NCBI RefSeq assembly: GCF_020281205.1
Contig: NZ_JACXZC010000026.1
Coordinates: 1-44,665 of the forward strand
Source of the DNA: Empedobacter stercoris
Lineage (GTDB): Bacteria > Bacteroidota > Bacteroidia > Flavobacteriales > Weeksellaceae
Length of the DNA stretch: 44,665 nucleotides
Direction: 5' to 3'
Positions 39,540 to 44,665 of this stretch are shown here, one piece after another (positions within the stretch are counted from its first letter, which is position 1; each line of letters begins with the position of its first letter). The translations under genes and the position numbers were made by a program. The notes under the pieces were generated by a model, which searched no databases, had not been told where the DNA came from, and was given only the letters and a program-made list of their open reading frames with translations.

Positions 39540-39952
39540 TGACAAAAGAAGAAATCATTTACAAAGGTCAAACTTTTGTGAAATTCACCCACACTGATGG
39601 AGAAGTGAAATATTGGTGTACTGATGGATTTAAAACTAAAGAACGCTTTGAATTTGAAAATCCAAGCACTAACGAATACGGAAGAGGTTTAGAGAGAGTT
39701 ATTGAAATTGTAGAAGCTGAACTTCCAACAGGCAAGTTAAGCTACGGAATGAATGTTAATTTCTTGTATGAAAAATACGGTTTTCCATATCCTGGAATGA
39801 TGGATAAGAATCTTAAAAGCAAATCTTATCTCGATTACAAACAATACTTTTTCAAAGATTTACTTAGAGAAAATCTTATTCGAAAGCTAGAATTTAAAAA
39901 CGTGTATGATTTCCTTGTAAAGGAGACCTCAGTTCAACAAACTTTATTTTAA
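39539..39952 (+). CDS. Hypothetical phage protein
   Basis: A 137-aa protein from the ATG that overlaps the stop of the preceding gene; a GTG one codon earlier is less likely. The first 45 residues are beta-rich ('IYKGQTFVKFTHTDGEVKYWCTDGF'), followed by helical 'YKQYFFKDLLRENLIRKLEFKNVYDFLV'. Family not recognised. Confidence 0.6.
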   Translation: MTKEEIIYKGQTFVKFTHTDGEVKYWCTDGFKTKERFEFENPSTNEYGRGLERVIEIVEAELPTGKLSYGMNVNFLYEKYGFPYPGMMDKNLKSKSYLDYKQYFFKDLLRENLIRKLEFKNVYDFLVKETSVQQTLF

Positions 39953-39956
39953 CCCC

Positions 39957-40076
39957 ATGACCAAATACGAAAAAGAAGATGAAAAGCTGTTTTGGCTTCT
40001 TATTTCTTCAACACTTATCGCATTGCTAATTATAGCATTATTATTCAAACTAATAAAATACATACTACTATGGTAA
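39957..40076 (+). CDS. 39-aa membrane peptide
   Basis: An ATG-started ORF of 39 codons. The N terminus is charged (MTKYEKEDEKLFW) and one hydrophobic helix spans about residues 14-30 (LLISSTLIALLIIALLF). It follows the previous gene by 4 nt, and its end overlaps the next start in ATGGTAA. The tight packing supports it being a real phage gene; function unknown. Confidence 0.55.
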   Translation: MTKYEKEDEKLFWLLISSTLIALLIIALLFKLIKYILLW

Positions 40077-40285
40077 CAGATATCGAGCAATTAAAACAAA
40101 CTATACAAGCTAAAGGATTTAGAGTTGAACATTACGAAAGTCCTATGCAGTTTAATATTATCGTTCAAACTAAAACAGGAGATCATTGTTTTGGTGAAAT
40201 ATTTACAGGTTGTAACATCAACGAACGCATCACAATCAAAAACAGAGCTTGCGAGAAATTAAAAGAGCTGATTAAACAAAATTAA
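40070..40285 (+). CDS. Hypothetical phage protein
   Basis: A 71-aa protein starting at ATG 40070 (MVTDIEQLKQTIQ). A longer in-frame reading from 39992 would overlap the membrane peptide and is not used. It is a compact alpha/beta protein with 'FRVEHYESPMQFNIIVQTKTG'. Family not recognised. Confidence 0.6.
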   Translation: MVTDIEQLKQTIQAKGFRVEHYESPMQFNIIVQTKTGDHCFGEIFTGCNINERITIKNRACEKLKELIKQN

Positions 40286-40289
40286 ATCT

Positions 40290-41255
40290 GTGGCAAAAAA
40301 CAAATTTTATTTTAGTCACGATGGTGGCGCTCGTAACGACGATAAGATGATTGCCGTTAGAATGAAACATAAAGCAGAAGGGTATGCTGTTTACTTTATG
40401 ATTCTTGAGAAAATGCTTGAAAGCTCCGACTACATTCTATTAAAAGATTACAATGTTCTAGCGTTCGATTTTAGAGTTGGATCTGATTTAGTAAAATCAA
40501 TAGTTGAAGATTTTGGTTTATTTGAATTTACTGAAGATAATAAATCTTTCTTTTCTAAATCTTTTTTAGACAGAATGAAACCTTTAGAAGTTATCAGAGA
40601 AAAAAGAAGAGAGGCGGGTAAAAAATCTGCTGAAAAACGAAAAATTCAACAAAATTCAACAAGTGTTGAACAAGTGTTGAATGAATCTTCAACAAGTGTT
40701 CATGTTTTGTTGACCGAAAATTCAACAAAGGAAAGTAAAGTAAATAATAATACTAAAGTATTATTAGAAAAACCAACCAACACGCGCGAGGAAAATTTTG
40801 AGCAAGAAAATTCTGAGATCCAAAATTCAACTTTTAAAAACTTTCAAGAAGAAAAAGAAAAAAGTTCCGCGAAAAAAGAAAAAGAACTCGAAAGCGTCAA
40901 AAATTTCTTAGTTGAAAACGGAGCTGATTATGCTGACGTGTCTGAATGGTTTAGAAAACGAATCGACGAACGAAAATCTACAACTCGGTACTATGCTGAG
41001 AAATTCATCCTTGAATGCAAGAAAAATAACATTTCAGTCAAAGAAGGAGTTTACGCTTGTGCCTTCAATGGGTGGATAAACTTTAATCCTCAATGGGTGT
41101 TAAACCAAAAAGAATCTAATTCAAAATCTTCAAAAAATGGAAAATCAGAATCACCAAGTCCAAATAAAGCCGGAAGAGTTAATGTTGACAAGGCAGGAGA
41201 ATTCCTTGAACGTCGCAGAAAAGAAAGAGAGCTACAGTCCGCTCAACGAACTTAA
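40290..41255 (+). CDS. DUF4373 replication-initiator-like protein
   Basis: A 321-aa protein starting with GTG at 40290. The N-terminal DUF4373 (Lin1244/Lin1753-like) domain, 'FYFSHDGGARNDDKMIAVRMKHKAEGYAVYFMILEKML', covers about residues 4-105. A low-complexity linker of about 95 residues rich in Asn, Ser, Thr, Glu follows. A second helical domain (about 200-275, 'LVENGADYADVSEWFRKRIDER') resembles a replication-protein C-terminal domain, then a basic tail. Such proteins usually act as phage replication initiators. The DNA coding for the linker holds phased repeats, see the origin candidate. The end overlaps the next gene in another frame. Confidence 0.8.
   Translation: MAKNKFYFSHDGGARNDDKMIAVRMKHKAEGYAVYFMILEKMLESSDYILLKDYNVLAFDFRVGSDLVKSIVEDFGLFEFTEDNKSFFSKSFLDRMKPLEVIREKRREAGKKSAEKRKIQQNSTSVEQVLNESSTSVHVLLTENSTKESKVNNNTKVLLEKPTNTREENFEQENSEIQNSTFKNFQEEKEKSSAKKEKELESVKNFLVENGADYADVSEWFRKRIDERKSTTRYYAEKFILECKKNNISVKEGVYACAFNGWINFNPQWVLNQKESNSKSSKNGKSESPSPNKAGRVNVDKAGEFLERRRKERELQSAQRT
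40645..40765 (+). repeat. Iteron-like repeats and AT-rich inverted repeat, candidate origin
   Basis: AACAAGTGTT occurs three times: 40658-40667, 40669-40678 and 40691-40700, with starts 11 and 22 bp apart. TTCAACA recurs at 40645, 40655, 40688 and 40721, and in reverse (TTGTTGA) at 40707. TTCAACAAGTGTTGAA (40655-40670) is a near-palindrome. Downstream a perfect AT-rich inverted repeat follows: AATAATACT (40746-40754), AA, AGTATTATT (40757-40765). Iterons plus an AT-rich repeat inside a replication-protein gene is the layout of the lambda origin in gene O. Confidence 0.55.
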
Positions 41256-41961
41256 GAGGAGTTATGATCTTTCTCGAATTTCTGAATACCCTATCAATGA
41301 CGCGAAAACAATAATCGAAGCATCTGTTTACCAAGACGCAACTCTCAAGGGAATCAAAGATGAAAATTTACCAGGAGAATTTGTTCTTGATGATATTTCC
41401 GAAATGATTTTAAAAATGTTTTGGATGTTAACTCCAGAAGAAATTGTTTCTGCTTTGAAAATGGATCGTTTTGGATACTTTGAGGAAAAATCGCAGCATT
41501 ACCAATTTTACGGGACCGAATATGTTGCTGAAATTCTTAAGAAATACTGCAAGTGGAAGCATAAAAAAGCAATGGAGCATAATCTATCTCGAAAACCAGC
41601 TTCTCATCAAATCGAATACAACATCGATGAGAAAAAAATTGATGAAGAATATCGAGAAACGATTTTAAGCGAAATAAGAGAAGGTAAATCTTACAGATAT
41701 ATAAACGCTCATCTTTTGATTAAAAGTGTGCCAAATCGATTTAAACCTAACAAAAAACAATATTATTCACTCCTTGAAAAAGAAGAAATGAAATTGAAAA
41801 ATGAAAAAGAGCTAAAATTAGCAGAAGAGAAAGATCCGTTGAGTGCAAAAAAAATCATTCGAGAATTTAACGAAACGCTTAAAGTAAAGGCTCATCAAAG
41901 AGTGTGTAATATAATAGTTTGTAATTGGTTAAATAAAACAATTATTCAAAATGGAACTTGA
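41182..41961 (+). CDS. Hypothetical phage replication-region protein
   Basis: About 259 aa from the ATG at 41182; the frame is open back to an ATG at 41137, and both starts lie inside the preceding gene in another frame. The core 'DISEMILKMFWMLTPEEIVSALKMDRFGYFEEKSQHYQFYGTEYVAEILKKY' is helical, followed by a charged, Lys/Glu-rich coiled region. Its place after a replication-initiator-like gene is where lambda-type phages carry a helicase loader, but no loader motif (such as a P-loop) is present. Confidence 0.6.
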   Translation: MLTRQENSLNVAEKKESYSPLNELKRSYDLSRISEYPINDAKTIIEASVYQDATLKGIKDENLPGEFVLDDISEMILKMFWMLTPEEIVSALKMDRFGYFEEKSQHYQFYGTEYVAEILKKYCKWKHKKAMEHNLSRKPASHQIEYNIDEKKIDEEYRETILSEIREGKSYRYINAHLLIKSVPNRFKPNKKQYYSLLEKEEMKLKNEKELKLAEEKDPLSAKKIIREFNETLKVKAHQRVCNIIVCNWLNKTIIQNGT

Positions 41962-42229
41962 ACAAATCGAAGATCTCACCACGAAAACAAATGAGGAATT
42001 GATTGAATTAGTAATTTCCCTCATTAAAACTCTCTATAATAAAAGACCAAAACAAGGATTTAGACTTGAATCTGGAACATTTATAAAAGATTCTGAACAT
42101 TACTTCAAATCGTTTAAATCCTACCTAACAAAGCCAAATAATATTCGAAGCATTACTACGGGTGAACTCAAAGAAGATTGGGTGAAGTGGTATTGCATTT
42201 TGTTGAATTTAAAAAAGCAGATAAGATGA
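41951..42229 (+). CDS. Hypothetical phage protein
   Basis: A 92-aa basic, largely helical protein ('TNEELIELVISLIKTLYNKRPKQGF'). Family not recognised. It overlaps the previous gene by 11 bp and the next by 4 bp. Confidence 0.55.
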   Translation: MELEQIEDLTTKTNEELIELVISLIKTLYNKRPKQGFRLESGTFIKDSEHYFKSFKSYLTKPNNIRSITTGELKEDWVKWYCILLNLKKQIR

Positions 42230-42417
42230 ATTTTTACATAGGAGAATATTACCAATACACGAATTCAAAACAAAAATTTAAGCTTAAAGAAAACAGAAAT
42301 TCAGTGTTCTTATTTGAATGTGGTCATTGGTGTACTGATAATGTTTTTCTTGACTTAATTAGAGTGAAAACTAATCAATTAGTCTGTGATGATTTACAAT
42401 TAAAATTAAACTTATAA
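42226..42417 (+). CDS. Hypothetical small phage protein
   Basis: A 63-aa protein from ATG at 42226, which overlaps the previous stop (ATGA); a longer frame from 42178 is not preferred. Mostly beta ('YYQYTNSKQKFKLKENRNSVFLFECGHWC'), with C-x-x-x-C near the middle. Family not recognised. Confidence 0.55.
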   Translation: MNFYIGEYYQYTNSKQKFKLKENRNSVFLFECGHWCTDNVFLDLIRVKTNQLVCDDLQLKLNL

Positions 42418-42419
42418 GA

Positions 42420-42911
42420 ATGAGCTATTCAGGAGAATTTAGAGAACGAGCACAAATCGAAATGTCGAAAAGATTAGGATTTGAAAACAGGTCCGAATGT
42501 ATAAATTCTTTAGGTGTAAAAGAATTTGCAAGGAAAAGAGATGAATTTTATAAAATCCTTTTCAAGGAAGAAAATGAAAGGAATTTAAAGTTTAATTCAG
42601 TCAATAAAAACAGATTAAAAGATCCTGATTTACATAAAAAACTTGATGCTATTTTTGAGTATATCGAGATCAATCCAGATTGTAAACTTTATCAAGTTGA
42701 GGAGTTGTTTTCTTTTTATAAAACTTATCTAAATATCGTCTACAAATTAGGTTATATCGAAAATTTAGGTAACAAGTACAAAACGAATTTTATTGTTAAA
42801 AAACAAGGTAAAACATCCGAAGAGATTATTTCAGAAGTTCGTAATTATTCAAAATTACTTCAAAGAAAAGTACGAGCAAGACAAGCTGAAATGATTGAAA
42901 AAGGGTTGTAA
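42420..42911 (+). CDS. Hypothetical phage protein
   Basis: A 163-aa charged, largely helical protein. 'IFEYIEINPDCKLYQVEELFSFYKTYLNIVYKLGYIENLG' could be a winged-helix-like segment. It starts two bases after the previous stop. Family not recognised. Confidence 0.6.
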   Translation: MSYSGEFRERAQIEMSKRLGFENRSECINSLGVKEFARKRDEFYKILFKEENERNLKFNSVNKNRLKDPDLHKKLDAIFEYIEINPDCKLYQVEELFSFYKTYLNIVYKLGYIENLGNKYKTNFIVKKQGKTSEEIISEVRNYSKLLQRKVRARQAEMIEKGL

Positions 42912-42923
42912 AATTTTAAAGTA

Positions 42924-43580
42924 ATGGACAGAAAAAATAAGATTTGGACAAAGGAATTAGAAGATAAATTAATCGAATTGTATCCAAATAATTTAACTCA
43001 AGATATTGCTGATAGATTTCAAATGAAATTATATACGATTAGAAATGCAGCACATCGATTAGGTTTAAAGAAAGATAAAGCTTGGATTTCAAAAATTTCA
43101 AGAGAAAGGACTTTAGATCCAAATCACGGAGGAAGAAAATTCTTATTCCAAAAAGGGAGTATTCCTAAAAATAAAGGATTAAAACAAAGTGATTTTATGT
43201 CGGAAGAATGCATTCAAAAATCCATAAAAACGAGATTTAAAAAAGGCAACATTCCTAAAAATGTAAAACCATTGTTTTCTGAAAGAATTACAAAAGATGG
43301 GTATATAGAGATTAAAGTTTTTGAAAACAACCATCCAAAATCAAATTATGTTTTAAAACATAGATGGGAATGGCAAAAATATAATCCACAAATCAAATCT
43401 AACGAGGTGATAATTTTTAAAGATGGCGATAAAACAAATTGCAATATTGAAAACTTATCAGTTATGTTAAAATCTGATAACATGAAGCGGAATGCTTTGC
43501 ATAATTATCCAGAGGAATTTAAGAAGACAATTCGCTTAACATCGAAAATTAAAAAAATTATAAATACAAAAACATCATGA
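42924..43580 (+). CDS. HNH-like endonuclease with N-terminal HTH
   Basis: A 218-aa protein. The N-terminal Myb/HTH-like segment (8-50, 'WTKELEDKLIELYPNNLTQDIADRFQMKLYTIRNAAHRLGL') is followed by a basic linker (FLFQKGSIPKNKG, repeated as RFKKGNIPKNV). The HNH core is near 140-185: 'LKHRWEWQKYNPQIKSNEVIIFKDGDKTNCNIENLSVM'. The central VHHxDGN of classical HNH is VIIFKDGD here, a variant common in phage HNH proteins. It may be a free-standing homing endonuclease. It overlaps the next gene by 4 bp. Confidence 0.82.
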   Translation: MDRKNKIWTKELEDKLIELYPNNLTQDIADRFQMKLYTIRNAAHRLGLKKDKAWISKISRERTLDPNHGGRKFLFQKGSIPKNKGLKQSDFMSEECIQKSIKTRFKKGNIPKNVKPLFSERITKDGYIEIKVFENNHPKSNYVLKHRWEWQKYNPQIKSNEVIIFKDGDKTNCNIENLSVMLKSDNMKRNALHNYPEEFKKTIRLTSKIKKIINTKTS

Positions 43581-43912
43581 ATATTTTAGAATTAAATCAA
43601 AAATTATACGAGACTTTAGAAGGTCTTGAGTCTGGCAAAATTGACGCTAAAAAAGCTGACAGTATTGTAAATGTAGCTAATGCAATCACGAATAATACAA
43701 AGTTGCTTTTGAATGTTGCTAAAACTGCAAAATCTCAAAATATGGCACAACTTCTCTTAGGTTCTGAAACTGCTAAAGAAATTGAATATAGAGATGTTTA
43801 CGAGCAGAAAACTGATTTCGCTGTATCATTAGGGTATGACAATTTAGCATCTGCAATTGGAAGAATTGGTAAGGAAGAATTCGAACAAAAATTTAAAAAC
43901 AGAAAAATATAA
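43577..43912 (+). CDS. Hypothetical phage protein
   Basis: A 111-aa protein, almost all helical ('YETLEGLESGKIDAKKADSIVNVANAITNNTKLLLNVAKTAKS'). The pattern of a small coiled-coil phage protein; role unknown. ATGA overlap before and TAATG overlap after. Confidence 0.6.
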   Translation: MNILELNQKLYETLEGLESGKIDAKKADSIVNVANAITNNTKLLLNVAKTAKSQNMAQLLLGSETAKEIEYRDVYEQKTDFAVSLGYDNLASAIGRIGKEEFEQKFKNRKI

Positions 43913-44331
43913 TGAGCAAATTAGTCGTAAAACCATATCAAAAACAAGAAGTTTTAAACACAAAACTTACTACAATAGCAATTCTCAATCAAGTAATACT
44001 TGAAAAGTTTGACGAAATAGCAGATAACAAGGAAGTTTGGAATCAACGCTTTAAAAATATTGGAAAGCAAAATATTTCAATGATTGAAGATTTACAGTCA
44101 AAAGTATATAATCAACATTACGAAGCAAATCAAAATCAATTCATTTACGCCGAAGAATCAACAAGAAGATTGGTTAATCTTTTATCAACTCTTAACATAG
44201 ATGAATATATTGATTTAATGGGATTTGTGGAATTGATGAAACACGATAAAATTAATTCTACAAAGCATTGTGTTAACTTTTTAATCGAAAATACAGAACG
44301 CATTAATAATCAATTAGAGAAAGTAGTATGA
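43912..44331 (+). CDS. Hypothetical phage protein
   Basis: A 139-aa helical protein of unknown family, overlapping its neighbours by 1 and 4 bases. There is no signal peptide or membrane segment. Confidence 0.6.
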   Translation: MSKLVVKPYQKQEVLNTKLTTIAILNQVILEKFDEIADNKEVWNQRFKNIGKQNISMIEDLQSKVYNQHYEANQNQFIYAEESTRRLVNLLSTLNIDEYIDLMGFVELMKHDKINSTKHCVNFLIENTERINNQLEKVV

Positions 44332-44594
44332 ATGCAAACGAATTAAGAATTGGGAATAAAATTCAAGATAGAAATGGATTTGTATTTAATGTTGTTGGGA
44401 TTGGAGATGATTGGATTAACGACTTAGGTGAGATTGCAGAGGATTATTGCGTAGTTGCCTGGGATAATTCAAAAGGATGTTGGGCGATTGATAATTCTTA
44501 TAAAAAGGATGGTAGTAGTTACACCAATTTAGTAAATTATTTAGGATTAAATAATTTAGAAATAATCGGAAACATTCACGAAGAAAATAAATAA
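44328..44594 (+). CDS. Small phage protein of the MNANELRIGN type
   Basis: An 88-aa protein. The start 'MNANELRIGNKIQDRNGFVFNVVGIGDDWI' is a type I recall as very common in Bacteroidota phages and prophages; it is likely a small SH3-like beta barrel. No function is known. Confidence 0.65.
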   Translation: MNANELRIGNKIQDRNGFVFNVVGIGDDWINDLGEIAEDYCVVAWDNSKGCWAIDNSYKKDGSSYTNLVNYLGLNNLEIIGNIHEENK

Positions 44595-44597
44595 ACT

Positions 44598-44665
44598 ATG
44601 ACAAAAGAAGAAAAGATTAAGGAAGCGTGGATTAAGTATTGGAAGTTACTTACAAAAGAAGATAA
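44598..44665 (+). CDS. Partial CDS running off the window
   Basis: An ATG three bases after the previous stop opens a frame (MTKEEKIKEAWIKYWKLL) that stays open to the window edge. Only 22 residues are visible; function cannot be said. Confidence 0.5.
   Translation, partial: MTKEEKIKEAWIKYWKLLTKED

Larger units (their letters stand above)
25963..44665. mobile_element. Left part of an integrated prophage (right end outside window)
   Basis: The content changes at about 25.96 kb. A tyrosine integrase is followed by a leftward lysogeny block (S24 repressor, lipoprotein, TAC-like cassette). Then comes a long rightward run of small, often overlapping genes including a LuxR-type HTH, SbcC-like ATPase, RecT, NinB-like protein, DUF4373 replication protein and HNH protein. 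This is the layout of a temperate tailed-phage early region. No capsid, terminase or tail genes are in the window, so the prophage must continue to the right. The left att core cannot be defined from one end; no tRNA is at the junction. Confidence 0.88.

Noticed and set aside
39992-40069. N-terminal extension of the 71-aa phage protein
   Set aside because: It would overlap the 39-aa membrane peptide in another frame and starts without ATG; the ATG at 40070 fits the coupling better.

Overview
The window is low-GC (roughly 30%) DNA of a Bacteroidota chromosome, most likely a flavobacterium of the Weeksellaceae type (Empedobacter/Chryseobacterium-like; the genus is a guess). The signs are many TAnnTTTG -7 promoter boxes, A-rich rather than Shine-Dalgarno leaders, and Bacteroidota families (DUF3810, DUF5683, WbqC-like, SBF-like, a large signal peptidase I, SpeA plus a deoxyhypusine-synthase-like protein). 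It has two halves. Positions 1 to about 25.96 kb are ordinary host chromosome. From about 25.97 kb to the right edge lies the left part of an integrated prophage, whose late genes and right end are outside the window.

Host part. A WG-repeat protein, a secreted protein, a DUF3810 zincin-like membrane protein with an SBF-like transporter, and a small zinc-binding protein precede uvrA. OsmC, a SulP transporter, a DinB-fold protein and an acyl-CoA synthetase follow. Next come an NtrC-type regulator lacking a DNA-binding domain with two small lipoproteins, then two tandem secreted subtilases. A leftward cluster reads parA-parB-DUF5683-dapB-lepB-WbqC-subtilases. Divergent from it, arginine decarboxylase and a deoxyhypusine-synthase-like gene sit behind a long leader with an unlisted 45-codon ORF.

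Prophage part. A tyrosine integrase sits beside two 15-bp repeats. The leftward lysogenic block holds an S24-type repressor, a lipoprotein and a three-gene cassette best read as a TAC system (toxin, XRE antitoxin, SecB-like chaperone). The rightward early operon starts at a good promoter inside the repressor operator array. It encodes small regulators, a strongly structured and probably non-coding stretch, a 54-aa membrane peptide, a recombination module (SbcC-like ATPase, RecT, MBL hydrolase, NinB-like protein), a nucleoid-associated NdpA-like protein, a DUF4373 replication protein, an HNH protein and several unrecognised small proteins in overlapping, translationally coupled order.

Most interesting: the TAC-like cassette with palindromic operator candidates (27.35-28.81 kb); phased iteron-like repeats plus an AT-rich inverted repeat inside the DUF4373 gene, resembling a lambda-type intragenic origin (40.64-40.77 kb); the structured region followed by a membrane peptide (30.98-31.41 kb); and the speA leader ORF (23.30-23.44 kb). 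All functions are inferred by reading the sequence; no database search was run.
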